A DNA stretch of 64,000 bases from an uncultured Bacteroidales bacterium (GTDB lineage Bacteria > Bacteroidota > Bacteroidia > Bacteroidales > P3), in NCBI GenBank assembly GCA_900314725.1, contig OMWJ01000006.1, forward strand, positions 1 through 64,000. Direction: 5' to 3'. Positions 45,620 through 54,228 of the stretch are shown piece by piece; the stretch's first letter is position 1, and the number at the start of each line of letters is the position of its first letter. A program made the position numbers and the translations under genes. Below the pieces are notes generated by a model that saw only the letters and a list, made by a program, of their open reading frames with translations, was not told the origin of the DNA and did not search any database.

Positions 45620-45679
45620 TATACTTTACGATTTTTAGTTATTTATGATTATTACTTTTTTATTCAAAATTACGGATTG

Positions 45680-45708
45680 CAAAAGTAATCAATTTTTTCT
45701 TACTACAA
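45680..45708 (-). promoter_or_regulatory. promoter for sdhC
   Basis: On the minus strand TTG (45706-45708, in ATTG), an 18-nt gap, and TACTTTTG (45680-45687) fit the Bacteroidota consensus. A second TAATTTTG lies at 45665-45672. Confidence 0.6.
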
Positions 45709-45780
45709 TATTTTTGTATTAAAAAAAGTCATCTTACCTAAAAAATGTTAGTTATTTATTTTTATTATCATTTTTTTTTA

Positions 45781-45788
45781 TAATTTTG
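45781..45788 (+). promoter_or_regulatory. -7 promoter box for the DUF4837 gene
   Basis: TAATTTTG overlaps a possible TTG start at 45786. Transcription would begin near 45795, so translation must start at a later ATG. Confidence 0.6.
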
Positions 45789-45827
45789 CACTCCTATACA
45801 AAATGTAGTGAGTTATCTTACTTCAAA

Positions 45828-46865
45828 ATGAATAAGACTATGAACAAAAGACTATTTTACACTTTGTTGTTAATTGTGTTAGTTTTGTTTTCTTCTTGTA
45901 AGCACAAACTAACAAAAGAAGACGCTTTAACAAAAGGAATGCCTTCTTCAGGTGGAAAGACATTGGAAATGCTTCTTATTATACCAGACTCATTGTATAA
46001 TAAAACAATGAGAGACTTTGTTGGTAATATCTTTGAAAAAGCACAAGAAGGTTTGCCTCAAAAAGAACCTTATTTTGATTTAGTACAACTTACTCCTGCT
46101 CAATACTACAATTCTGAAATGTTTAAAAAACATAGAAATGTTCTTATTATAGAAAAAAAAGCAGGCAACAATAATACTATAAAACAAGCCATAAACAAAG
46201 GTGTTTATCCTCAGGCAATCTTTGAAATAAAAGTTGATAACATTGATAGTATTTATTCTATTCTTAACTCCTATGCAGAAACAATAAAATACCAATATCG
46301 CAAAAACGAACATATTAGAATATACAATGCTTTCAAAAGAGATGAAAACATAAAACTAACTGAAGTAATAAGCAATAAGTTTAACTTCTCTTTGACATTT
46401 TCTTCTGATTATTATCTTGCAAAACAAACCGACAACTTTCTTTGGATAAGAAAAGAGACTCAAAAAGAGAGTTTCAACATTATGATGTATAAAAAGAAAT
46501 ATACATCCGATGATTTGTTGTTGGAAAAGAAAGTTATTGAACTTAGAGATTCTTTAGGCAAAGCTTTTATTCCTGCAAGTATGCCTAATTCTTATATGGG
46601 AACAGAAATAAGAGAAAACATTTCAAAGCTATATAGAGACACTGTTAAAGTTGGAGACTATGCAATGATAGAAACAAGAGGTCTTTGGCGTTCCTTTGGA
46701 GATTTTATGGGAGGAGCTTTTGTCAATTATTGTTTTAAAAATCCAGCTACAAATGAATTGGTTATGATAGACTGTTTCCTATACAATCCGAACAAAAACA
46801 AAAGAGATTATCTTATGCAGTTGGAAAGTATAGTCTATAGTATAGAAAAAACGAAAAAGAAATAA
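45828..46865 (+). CDS. DUF4837 family lipoprotein
   Basis: Exported lipoprotein of about 345 aa. The signal peptide ends VLFSSC, so the Cys would be lipidated. The body matches the Bacteroidota-restricted DUF4837 family: GKTLEMLLIIPD, RNVLIIEKK, FLWIRKETQKESFNIMMYK, ETRGLWRSFGDFMGGAFVNYCF. Function is not known. The start is ATG 45828; ATG 45840 (MNKRLFYT) is equally possible. An earlier TTG at 45786 is ruled out by the promoter box it overlaps. It precedes mce by 45 nt and may be part of that operon. Confidence 0.88.
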   Translation: MNKTMNKRLFYTLLLIVLVLFSSCKHKLTKEDALTKGMPSSGGKTLEMLLIIPDSLYNKTMRDFVGNIFEKAQEGLPQKEPYFDLVQLTPAQYYNSEMFKKHRNVLIIEKKAGNNNTIKQAINKGVYPQAIFEIKVDNIDSIYSILNSYAETIKYQYRKNEHIRIYNAFKRDENIKLTEVISNKFNFSLTFSSDYYLAKQTDNFLWIRKETQKESFNIMMYKKKYTSDDLLLEKKVIELRDSLGKAFIPASMPNSYMGTEIRENISKLYRDTVKVGDYAMIETRGLWRSFGDFMGGAFVNYCFKNPATNELVMIDCFLYNPNKNKRDYLMQLESIVYSIEKTKKK

Positions 46866-46910
46866 AAAAATAATATAATATAGTATTAATAATTAAAAAT
46901 TACAAACATT

Positions 46911-47312
46911 ATGACACCTTCTAAAATAGAACATATTGGTATAGCTGTTTCCAATTTGGATGAAGCTATAAAATATTGGGAAAATGTAATGGGTTTAAAA
47001 TGCTACAACATAGAAGAAGTAGCAGACCAAAAAGTCAGAACAGCATTCTTTAAAGTGGGAGAAGTAAAAATAGAACTTTTAGAACCAACTTGCGAAGAAA
47101 GTACTATTGCTAAGTTTATTGCAAACAAAGGACAAGGAGTTCATCATATTGCTTTCAAGATGGAAGATACTAATCAAGCTCTTAAAGATGCAGAAGAAAA
47201 AGGTGTTCGTCTTATAGATAAACAAGCAAGAAAAGGAGCAGAAAATCTTAATATAGGTTTCCTTCATCCAAAATCAACTCTTGGAGTTTTAACAGAATTT
47301 TGTTGTGAATAA
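46911..47312 (+). CDS. mce: methylmalonyl-CoA epimerase
   Basis: Interconverts (R)- and (S)-methylmalonyl-CoA between the mutase and the decarboxylase; 133 aa, a single glyoxalase/VOC-fold domain. Metal ligands lie in KIEHIGIAV (His), the central KIELLEP, GVHHIAFKM (His), and the terminal Glu in GVLTEFCCE. It leads the set mce-mmdA-oadG-mmdC-mmdB. A hairpin occupies the 60-nt gap before mmdA. Confidence 0.96.
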   Translation: MTPSKIEHIGIAVSNLDEAIKYWENVMGLKCYNIEEVADQKVRTAFFKVGEVKIELLEPTCEESTIAKFIANKGQGVHHIAFKMEDTNQALKDAEEKGVRLIDKQARKGAENLNIGFLHPKSTLGVLTEFCCE

Positions 47313-47320
47313 AAAAAAGT

Positions 47321-47354
47321 AAGGTCGTTTAGTGATTAAAAGCTAAATGACCTT
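47321..47354. other. hairpin between mce and mmdA
   Basis: AAGGTCGTTTAG and CTAAATGACCTT form a 12-bp stem with one G-T pair. The A-run lies upstream rather than a T-run downstream, so on the plus strand it is not a normal terminator. It could mark an RNA-processing or stability point inside the operon. Confidence 0.5.
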
Positions 47355-47372
47355 ATAATATATTGTACAGAT

Positions 47373-48932
47373 ATGGCTTTTGAAGAAAAAATTAAACAAT
47401 TATTAGACCTAAGAGCCAAAGCCAGACTTGGTGGAGGAGAAAAAGGAATAGAAAAACAACATTCTAAAGGCAAACTTACTGCAAGAGAGCGTATAGATTT
47501 ACTTTTAGATGAAGGTAGTTTTGAAGAATTTGATATGTTTGTAACTCACCGTTGCACTAATTTCGGAATGGAAAAGAAAGAAATTCTTACCGATGGTGTT
47601 GTTACAGGCTATGGTACAATTGATGGACGTTTGGTTTATGTCTTTTCTCAAGATTTCACTGCATACGGAGGTTCTCTTAGCGAAACTTTTGCAAAGAAAA
47701 TATGTAAAGTAATGGACCAAGCAATGAAAGTTGGAGCTCCTGTTATTGGATTAAACGATTCTGGTGGAGCAAGAATACAAGAAGGAGTTAATTCTCTTGC
47801 GGGTTATGCAGAAATATTTGAAAGAAATATTCTTGCCTCAGGAGTTATTCCTCAGATTTCTGCCGTATTTGGTCCTTGTGCTGGTGGTGCTGTTTATTCT
47901 CCAGCATTGACAGACTTTATTCTAATGAGTAAAGAAAACTCTTATATGTTTGTTACAGGTCCAAAGGTAGTAAAAACAGTTACCGGCGAAGATGTAACAG
48001 AAGCAAACCTTGGAGGTGCAATGGTTCATGCTTCAAAAAGTGGTGTGGCCCATTTTGTTTCAGAAACAGAGCAAGAAGGTATTCAAATGATAAGGAAACT
48101 TATTTCTTACATTCCATCTAATAATTTAGAAGAAGCTCCTTTAACAAATTGCACAGACCCTATTGATCGTTTGGAAGATAGTCTTAACTCTATTATGCCA
48201 GACAATCCAAACAAACCATACGATGTTAAGGATGTTATTAGTGCAATAGTTGATGATGGAGATTTCTTTGAAGTTCATGAGAAGTATGCTCCTAATATTG
48301 TTGTAGGTTTTGCACGTTTCAATGGTGTAAGTGTTGGTATTGTTGCAAATCAACCTAAGTTTATGGCAGGAGTATTGGATATTAATTCTTCAAGAAAAGG
48401 TGCAAGATTTGTTCGTTTCTGCGATGCTTTCAATATTCCTATTGTTACTCTTGTAGATGTTCCAGGATTCCTTTGTGGAACAGGACAAGAATATAACGGT
48501 ATTATAACCAATGGAGCAAAACTATTGTTTGCATACGGAGAGGCAACAGTTCCAAAAGTTACTGTTACTCTTAGGAAGAGTTATGGTGGAGCTCATGATG
48601 TAATGTCTTCTAAACAACTTAGAGGAGACATTAACTATGCTTGGCCAACAGCACAAGTAGCAGTAATGGGAGCAAGCGGAGCAGCAGCAATTCTTTATGG
48701 CAAAGAGTTAAAAGAATTAGAAGACGCTGAAGCTAAGGCTAAATTCCTTGCAGAAAAAGAACAAGAATACAACGATAAGTTTGCTAATCCTTATAATGCA
48801 GCAAAATATGGCTACATTGATGATGTAATTGAACCAAGAAACACACGTTTCCGTGTTATTAGAGCTTTACAAGCTTTAGCTACAAAGAAGGATAGCAATC
48901 CAATGAAAAAACATGATAACATTCCATTGTAA
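47373..48932 (+). CDS. mmdA: methylmalonyl-CoA decarboxylase alpha subunit (carboxyltransferase)
   Basis: Carboxyltransferase of 519 aa moving the carboxyl group of (S)-methylmalonyl-CoA to the biotin carrier, yielding propionyl-CoA. It has the two crotonase-fold halves of the acyl-CoA carboxylase beta family: [34 protein letters not shown] and [16 protein letters not shown] in the first; [18 protein letters not shown] and [13 protein letters not shown] in the second. Company with OadG-, BCCP- and OadB-type genes shows it works in the sodium-pumping decarboxylase rather than as an ATP-dependent propionyl-CoA carboxylase, although no biotin carboxylase gene being nearby is the only evidence against that. 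Confidence 0.94.
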   Translation: MAFEEKIKQLLDLRAKARLGGGEKGIEKQHSKGKLTARERIDLLLDEGSFEEFDMFVTHRCTNFGMEKKEILTDGVVTGYGTIDGRLVYVFSQDFTAYGGSLSETFAKKICKVMDQAMKVGAPVIGLNDSGGARIQEGVNSLAGYAEIFERNILASGVIPQISAVFGPCAGGAVYSPALTDFILMSKENSYMFVTGPKVVKTVTGEDVTEANLGGAMVHASKSGVAHFVSETEQEGIQMIRKLISYIPSNNLEEAPLTNCTDPIDRLEDSLNSIMPDNPNKPYDVKDVISAIVDDGDFFEVHEKYAPNIVVGFARFNGVSVGIVANQPKFMAGVLDINSSRKGARFVRFCDAFNIPIVTLVDVPGFLCGTGQEYNGIITNGAKLLFAYGEATVPKVTVTLRKSYGGAHDVMSSKQLRGDINYAWPTAQVAVMGASGAAAILYGKELKELEDAEAKAKFLAEKEQEYNDKFANPYNAAKYGYIDDVIEPRNTRFRVIRALQALATKKDSNPMKKHDNIPL

Positions 48933-48947
48933 AAACCATTTAAGACA

Positions 48948-49919
48948 ATGAAAAAAAATATAATAAGACTATTCATTGCTTGTGGTTTTGTATTAATGAG
49001 TTTTGTTTGTTTTTCTCAGGAACAAACAACAAAGGCGGAATGTTGTGAAAGCAAAACAATATCCAATGCTTTTGAAGATCCATTAATACCGCAAACTTTT
49101 GCAGTGGATAGTAAAACGCAGACAATGGTTGTAATAGATACACCAGAAAACACAATAGCTATTCTTTCACGAACCAAAACAGGATATGAACTTAGTGATA
49201 CTTTTCTTGTAGATGTAGTTAAAGGCAGACACGATGTGCAGTTTATCTACAAGGCAAAGAGTGTGGCACTTTATGATAATAACATCATCTTTCTTGCCTC
49301 TAATAGAGACTCCTCATATATAGGGGTTGTTGATATGAAAGGCAACATCGTAAAGATGACTAACAGGTTTGCCGGTGCTGCTAATGCTTTTTCATACGAT
49401 AAGATAAACAAACGTTTGTATGTAGCAGGGTTAAATCCTTCTGGTTTCAATGTTTTTGATATTGATGTTGCTGATGGTTTTGAGAATATATCAATAGATA
49501 CAATTTCAAACTCAAAAGCAGCGTACAAAATATATAAAATACCTCGTAAAGCAGAACAAATAAAGAAACATGACCCTTATGGTTTAGGTTTAACTATGAT
49601 TGCAATGGGTACTGTTTTTTCAGCATTAGTTATTATTTCTATCATTCTTATGGGATTTGCTAAAACTTTGGTTAGAATACAAGAAAGAAAGAAAAATAAA
49701 CTTCTTGATAAATCAGAACATATATCAGCAGACAATACTAAAGAAAATAAGAAATACATAAGTGGTGATGAATTTGCTGCGATAGCTGCTGCGATATATA
49801 TGTATAATGAGGAACTTCATGATGAAGAAAATACAGTACTTACTATTACCGAAGTTAATAGAAGATACTCTCCTTGGAGCAGTAAAATACATAATATGAA
49901 CGTTTATAAAAGGCGATAA
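48948..49919 (+). CDS. OadG-type decarboxylase subunit with an extra N-terminal secreted domain
   Basis: Gamma/delta subunit of the sodium-pumping decarboxylase, 323 aa. The C-terminal part (about 210-323) is typical OadG: one membrane helix GLGLTMIAMGTVFSALVII, a charged linker, then EFAAIAAAIYMYNEELH and the end YSPWSSKIHNMNVYKRR. The first 205 residues are not part of a classic OadG: a signal peptide (..SFVCFSQ), then a beta-rich region with repeated propeller-like strands (QTMVVIDTPENTIAIL, YIGVVDMKGNIVKMT, KRLYVAGLNPSGFNVFDID). This region should lie outside the inner membrane. It might sense or stabilise the complex; that is inference. Confidence 0.85.
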   Translation: MKKNIIRLFIACGFVLMSFVCFSQEQTTKAECCESKTISNAFEDPLIPQTFAVDSKTQTMVVIDTPENTIAILSRTKTGYELSDTFLVDVVKGRHDVQFIYKAKSVALYDNNIIFLASNRDSSYIGVVDMKGNIVKMTNRFAGAANAFSYDKINKRLYVAGLNPSGFNVFDIDVADGFENISIDTISNSKAAYKIYKIPRKAEQIKKHDPYGLGLTMIAMGTVFSALVIISIILMGFAKTLVRIQERKKNKLLDKSEHISADNTKENKKYISGDEFAAIAAAIYMYNEELHDEENTVLTITEVNRRYSPWSSKIHNMNVYKRR

Positions 49920-49940
49920 CAAATTAAAAACAAAGAAAAG

Positions 49941-50381
49941 ATGAAGAGTTATAAATTCAAAATACACGGTACAAATTATTCTGTTGATATAAAAAGCGTT
50001 GAAGGTCAAACTATAGAATTAGAACTTAATGGCACTCCTTATCAAGTAGAGGTTGATAAACAGATAAAACAGACACCAAAGAAAGTTGTGCTTACTAATC
50101 GTCAAGCTTCTCCTTCACAAAAAGCCGTTGAAACAACACAAACCGTTACTCCAAAACCTTCTGGCGGATCTAATAGCATTAAATCTCCTTTGCCTGGAAC
50201 TATCCTTGATGTATTTGTAAATGTAGGAGACACTGTAAAGGCTGGACAAAAGCTTATGTTATTGGAAGCAATGAAAATGGAAAATCAGATAGATGCAGAT
50301 AGAGACGGAGTAATTAAATCTGTTGGAGTAAGAAAAGGTGATGTTATCATGGAAGGTGATGTTTTGGTAACAATAGAGTAG
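49941..50381 (+). CDS. mmdC: biotin carboxyl carrier subunit
   Basis: Biotinyl carrier of the decarboxylase, 146 aa. Residues 1-45 form a small beta domain, then a Pro/Gln/Thr-rich flexible linker (46-76), then the biotinyl domain (77-146) with the target Lys112 in LLEAMKMEN. The carrier moves CO2 from the MmdA site to the membrane MmdB. It must be biotinylated, presumably by BirA at 22853-23599. It sits 21 nt after the OadG-type gene and 15 nt before mmdB. Confidence 0.94.
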   Translation: MKSYKFKIHGTNYSVDIKSVEGQTIELELNGTPYQVEVDKQIKQTPKKVVLTNRQASPSQKAVETTQTVTPKPSGGSNSIKSPLPGTILDVFVNVGDTVKAGQKLMLLEAMKMENQIDADRDGVIKSVGVRKGDVIMEGDVLVTIE

Positions 50382-50396
50382 GGGAGGAATTGCATT

Positions 50397-51593
50397 ATGT
50401 TATCATTATTAATTAGTTTAACAACACAAGCAGCAGACAAGATGAGCTTTCTTGACTTTGTGTCAGACCAACTTGTACAGTTCTTCCACTATACATCTTT
50501 TGCTAATTTTGAAATAGGCCACCTTATAATGATACTTATAGGATGTTTCTTTATCACTTTAGCAATCACAAAAGAATATGAACCGATGCTACTTATACCT
50601 ATTGGTTTTGGTATGCTGATAGGTAACATTCCATTCTTTCCTGGATTGAAGATAGGTATCTATGAAACAGGCTCTGTTCTTAATATTCTTTATCATGGAG
50701 TTCAAAATGGATGGTATCCTCCTTTAATCTTTCTTGGTATAGGAGCGATGACAGATTTTTCTGCTCTTTTAAGTAATCCAAAACTAATGCTTTTAGGGGC
50801 GGCTGCTCAGTTTGGTATCTTTGGTGCCTATATGGCTGCTTTAGCCCTCGGTTTTCTACCTAATGAAGCAGGAGCAATAGGTATTATCGGAGGAGCAGAT
50901 GGTCCAACAGCTATCTTTATTTCTTCTCAACTTGCACCAGAACTTATGGGAGCAATAGCGGTGAGTGCTTATTCTTATATGGCTCTTGTACCTGTTATTC
51001 AACCACCAATTATGCGTGCATTGACAACAAAGAAAGAAAGACTTATACGCATGAAGCCTCCTCGTCAAGTAAGTAAGACAGAAAAGGTTGTATTTCCTAT
51101 TATAGGTCTTTTGCTTACTTGTACTATTGTTCCAAGTGGTATTCCTCTTTTGGGTATGTTGTTCTTTGGTAATCTATTGAAAGAAAGCGGAGTTACAAAA
51201 CGTTTAGCCGTTACTGCTTCCAATGCCATTATAGATATATGTACAATACTTATTGGTCTTACCGTTGGTTGTTCTACTCAAGCCACAACATTCCTTACAG
51301 GTAAGTCTGTAGGTATCTTTGCTTTAGGTGCATTTTCTTTTGTAGTAGCAACAACGGTGGGTGTCTTGTTTGCAAAACTTATGAACGTATTTCTAAAAGA
51401 AGGTAACAAGATAAATCCTTTGATTGGTAACTCTGGTGTAAGTGCTGTTCCTGATGCTGCACGTGTAAGTAATAATGTAGGATTGGAATACGATAAAAAG
51501 AATTATCTGCTAATGCATGCTATGGGACCAAATGTAGCAGGCGTTATTGGTAGTGCCGTTGCTGCAGGTATTTTGCTTGCATTCTTGAAATAA
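50397..51593 (+). CDS. mmdB: sodium-translocating decarboxylase beta subunit
   Basis: Integral membrane subunit of 398 aa that decarboxylates carboxybiotin and exports Na+. About nine to eleven hydrophobic segments are visible. Hallmarks of the OadB/MmdB family are present: IGGADGPTAIF with the essential Asp (about residue 167), IGAMTDFSALLSNP, and GNSGVSAVPDAARVS near the C-terminus. It closes the mce-mmd operon; a strong terminator follows at 51625. Confidence 0.95.
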   Translation: MLSLLISLTTQAADKMSFLDFVSDQLVQFFHYTSFANFEIGHLIMILIGCFFITLAITKEYEPMLLIPIGFGMLIGNIPFFPGLKIGIYETGSVLNILYHGVQNGWYPPLIFLGIGAMTDFSALLSNPKLMLLGAAAQFGIFGAYMAALALGFLPNEAGAIGIIGGADGPTAIFISSQLAPELMGAIAVSAYSYMALVPVIQPPIMRALTTKKERLIRMKPPRQVSKTEKVVFPIIGLLLTCTIVPSGIPLLGMLFFGNLLKESGVTKRLAVTASNAIIDICTILIGLTVGCSTQATTFLTGKSVGIFALGAFSFVVATTVGVLFAKLMNVFLKEGNKINPLIGNSGVSAVPDAARVSNNVGLEYDKKNYLLMHAMGPNVAGVIGSAVAAGILLAFLK

Positions 51594-51624
51594 TCAATTA
51601 ATACAATTAAATCAATAAATTAGA

Positions 51625-51658
51625 ATGACTGCTTTAGGAAAAGAAGCAGTCATTTTTT
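51625..51658 (+). terminator. intrinsic terminator after mmdB
   Basis: AATGACTGCTT and AAGCAGTCATT form a perfect 11-bp stem with an 8-nt loop, ending in a T-run. Confidence 0.85.
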
Positions 51659-51784
51659 ATTATACTTAAATAATATTTAGTTTACATAATTTTAATTATC
51701 AAGAAAATATTTGGAGTTTTTGGATTAGGTTTTTATTCATATAAACATTGTATTACTTTGATTAATATTATTTTAGAATTTAGT

Positions 51785-51916
51785 AAAAAAAGACTTGGTT
51801 TTAATTTTTTAAATCTTGATGTTTTGTGTATAAAGACTTGGTTTTAAAAATTTAAATCTTGATGTTTATACATAAAAGAGTTGATCTTTTTTTGCTAAAT
51901 CTTAGTCTTTTTTTTC
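51785..51916 (+). repeat. intergenic repeat R6 (GASTTG family, longest copy)
   Basis: Three successive units: AAAAAAAGACTTGGTTTTA..AAATCTTGATGTTTTGTGTAT, AAAGACTTGGTTTTAAAA..AAATCTTGATGTTTATACAT, and AAAAGAGTTGATC.., closed by AAATCTTAGTCTTTTTTTTC. The first two units are a near-perfect tandem of 42-47 nt, showing the full repeat unit. It lies beyond the separate mmdB terminator. Confidence 0.8.
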
Positions 51917-52028
51917 TTACCTTATACAGTTGATAAAAAACACTAAGAAAAGCAATAAAAACCATATTCTGTAAAATAAATACTGCACTAAAACGTTAAT
52001 GAGTTATAAATAAAAAAAATAAAACAAC

Positions 52029-52745
52029 TTGAAAAAACTTATAGTAATACTAATAGTATCTGTTTTGTGCTTATATAACGCTAATGCTCAATTCTTTAAA
52101 GGTTTTGTTTCATTAGGTTTCAATGTATCACAAATAGACGGCGATGAAGTTTATGGCTTTAAAAAACTTGGTTATCTTACAGGTATTGGAGCTATGCTTC
52201 CTCTAAGCAGGAACAATCTTAATGGTGGTTTACAGGTATCTATGGAGATAAATATTTCGCAAAGAGGTGCAAAAGAAAGTACTGCCAATGACCCTTTTGT
52301 GTACAAAGCCAATTTAGACTATGTTGATATTCCTTTCATGCTGCATTATATTGATACTAAAGGAGGTATAACTCTTGGTGCAGGTATAATGTATTCCCGT
52401 CTATTTCATTCAAAGGAGACTTGGACACTGCCTGATACACTTATTTGGGGAATGGACAGACCAACGACAACAAAAGCCAAATTTCTGAAAAATGATTTGA
52501 GCATTGTGGGAGACTTCCGTTTTACTGTATGGAAGAACTTTAAGTTAGACGTAAGATACCAATATTCTCTGTTACCTATCAGAAAAGACTTTGAATACAA
52601 CAATTCCTATCAGCCAACAGACGCTAATAATTACAGAACGTGGAAGCGAGATTACAAAAATAATTGGCTAAGTGTCAAACTTATCTATATGATAAACGAG
52701 GAACAGGAACAAGTTTATACTAAACGGAAAGTAAATTACAGATAG
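52029..52745 (+). CDS. outer-membrane beta-barrel protein
   Basis: Probable outer-membrane protein of 238 aa in the PorT-like/OMP beta-barrel group. Signal peptide ends ..NANAQ, followed by alternating strands (GFVSLGFNVSQIDGD, GGLQVSMEINISQRG, GITLGAGIMYSRLF, FKLDVRYQYSLLPI, WLSVKLIYMI). The start is TTG at 52029: the frame upstream closes at once (ATG AGT TAT AAA TAA), and the first in-frame ATG lies about 50 codons in, after the signal peptide. Its stop is directly followed by the coaD ATG, so the two are cotranscribed. Ligand unknown. Confidence 0.82.
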   Translation: MKKLIVILIVSVLCLYNANAQFFKGFVSLGFNVSQIDGDEVYGFKKLGYLTGIGAMLPLSRNNLNGGLQVSMEINISQRGAKESTANDPFVYKANLDYVDIPFMLHYIDTKGGITLGAGIMYSRLFHSKETWTLPDTLIWGMDRPTTTKAKFLKNDLSIVGDFRFTVWKNFKLDVRYQYSLLPIRKDFEYNNSYQPTDANNYRTWKRDYKNNWLSVKLIYMINEEQEQVYTKRKVNYR

Positions 52746-53204
52746 ATGAAAAAAGCGTTATTTGCAGGCAGTTTTGACCCCGTAACTTTAGGACATAAAG
52801 ATATAGTTTTAAAGGCGTTACCTTTGTTTGATGAAGTTATAGTTGCGATAGGAAACAACACTGAGAAAAAGACTATGTTTTCATTGGAACAGAGGTCAGA
52901 ATGGTTGAAAAAGACCTTTGCTGCCTATAAAAATGTAAAGATAGATACCTTTGACTGTCTGACGGTTGATTATTGCAAGGAAAATGGAATAAAGTATATC
53001 ATCAGAGGTTTGAGGAATGAGTTAGATTATTCATACGAAAACAATATAGCCTGCATAAATAAGGAAATAGCTTCGGAAATAGAAACAATATTCTTTGCTT
53101 CCGATATAAAAATGAATGTTATTTCATCTTCATTTGTTAGAGAAATGATTCTATACAAAAAAGATGTTTCAAAATATATCCCTGAAGAAATTACAATTGA
53201 ATAA
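52746..53204 (+). CDS. coaD: phosphopantetheine adenylyltransferase
   Basis: Fourth step of coenzyme A synthesis, joining 4'-phosphopantetheine with ATP; 152 aa, hexameric cytoplasmic enzyme. The nucleotidyltransferase signature is GSFDPVTLGHKDIV with the TxGH motif. YIIRGLRNELDYSYE and ISSSFVREMILYKKDVSKYIP complete the family pattern. It starts one base after the barrel-protein stop. Confidence 0.96.
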   Translation: MKKALFAGSFDPVTLGHKDIVLKALPLFDEVIVAIGNNTEKKTMFSLEQRSEWLKKTFAAYKNVKIDTFDCLTVDYCKENGIKYIIRGLRNELDYSYENNIACINKEIASEIETIFFASDIKMNVISSSFVREMILYKKDVSKYIPEEITIE

Positions 53205-53214
53205 AACAGTTTTT

Positions 53215-53252
53215 AAAAAAAAGTCAGACAAATCAAATTGCCCGACTTTTTT
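53215..53252. terminator. bidirectional terminator between coaD and transketolase C-half
   Basis: AAAAAAAAGTC and GACTTTTTT pair around an imperfect inner stem (GACAA with TTGCC). T-rich on both strands between convergent genes. Confidence 0.65.
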
Positions 53253-53266
53253 GTTTGAAGTTATCA

Positions 53267-54220
53267 TTATTTTCTTGAAATAACTTTCTTTGCTTTTTCT
53301 ATTATATTCTTTGCATTCAAACCATACTTGTCCATAAGTTGCATAGGTTTGCCTGACTCTCCGAATTGATCATCAATACCTACATATTCCATTGGTGAAG
53401 GATAGTTTCTTGCCAAAAGTTGAGCAATACTGTCCCCAAGACCTCCGTTATACAGATGTTCTTCACAAGCAACCACACAACCTGTCTTCTTTACTGAAGT
53501 TAATATAGCTTCATTGTCCAAAGGTTTTATAGTGTGAATATTTATTATTTCAGCACTTATACCCTCTTTCTCTAATTCCTGTGCTGCAAGTATTGCCTGC
53601 CAAACCAAATGACCTGTTGCAAAAATAGATACATCTTTTCCCTCGTTAAGCATTAAAGCTTTTCCTATTTCAAAAGGAGTATCCTCTGTTAAGAATACAG
53701 GTACTTTTGGACGACCATAGCGAATATAGACAGGACCATTGTAACGTGCTGAGGCTATTGTTGCCTGCTTTGCCTGAGTAAAGTCGCAAGGATTGATAAC
53801 AACCATATTAGGCATCATTCTCATCAAGCCAATATCTTCAAGTATTTGGTGTGTTGCTCCGTCTTCTCCTAATGTAATACCAGCATGAGAACCTGCTATC
53901 TTTACATTAGTATCTGAATATGCTACACTTTGACGTATTTGGTCGTATGTTCTTCCTGTTGAGAAAGCAGCAAAAGAACCTACAAAAGGAATCTTTCCAC
54001 TAAGTGCCATACCTGAAGCAATGCTAACCATATTACTTTCTGCTATACCCACTTCTATAAAACGTTCAGGAAATTCTTTTTGAAACAAATCCATACGAAC
54101 GCTTGGACTAAGGTCTGCACACAAAGCTACCACATTAGGATTTTCTTTTCCTGCTTCAAGTAAGCCTTCTCCAAAACCAGAGCGAGTGTCTTTCTCGGCT
54201 AATATCTTATATTCTTTCAT
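53267..54220 (-). CDS. tktB: transketolase C-terminal half
   Basis: Pyrimidine-binding and C-terminal domains of a split transketolase, 317 aa, working with the N-half at 55640-56485 as a thiamine diphosphate enzyme of the non-oxidative pentose phosphate pathway. Residues 1-160 are the Pyr domain with the activating Glu in FIEVGIAESNMVSIASGMALSG; the rest is the C-terminal domain with EEHLYNGGLGDSIAQLL. Split transketolases are common in Bacteroidota. Here the halves are not adjacent but separated by a vWA gene ending 8 nt upstream. A 1-deoxyxylulose-5-phosphate synthase origin is less likely given the N-half. Confidence 0.92.
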   Translation of the reverse strand: MKEYKILAEKDTRSGFGEGLLEAGKENPNVVALCADLSPSVRMDLFQKEFPERFIEVGIAESNMVSIASGMALSGKIPFVGSFAAFSTGRTYDQIRQSVAYSDTNVKIAGSHAGITLGEDGATHQILEDIGLMRMMPNMVVINPCDFTQAKQATIASARYNGPVYIRYGRPKVPVFLTEDTPFEIGKALMLNEGKDVSIFATGHLVWQAILAAQELEKEGISAEIINIHTIKPLDNEAILTSVKKTGCVVACEEHLYNGGLGDSIAQLLARNYPSPMEYVGIDDQFGESGKPMQLMDKYGLNAKNIIEKAKKVISRK

Positions 54221-54228
54221 AATTATAT

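Larger units (their letters stand above)
51594..52028. other. intergenic region mmdB - outer-membrane barrel
   Basis: This 435-nt gap holds the mmdB terminator (51625-51658) and repeat R6 (51785-51916). The parts 51659-51784 and 51917-52028 are AT-rich, with no credible ORF, RNA gene or clear promoter box. Confidence 0.6.

Noticed and set aside
45786-45827. TTG-initiated extension of the DUF4837 lipoprotein
   Set aside because: The TTG overlaps the -7 promoter box TAATTTTG and would precede the transcription start; the signal peptide starts at a later ATG.
46866-46910. Cobalamin riboswitch before the methylmalonyl genes
   Set aside because: The space is too short and no B12-box was seen, either here or upstream of mutA.
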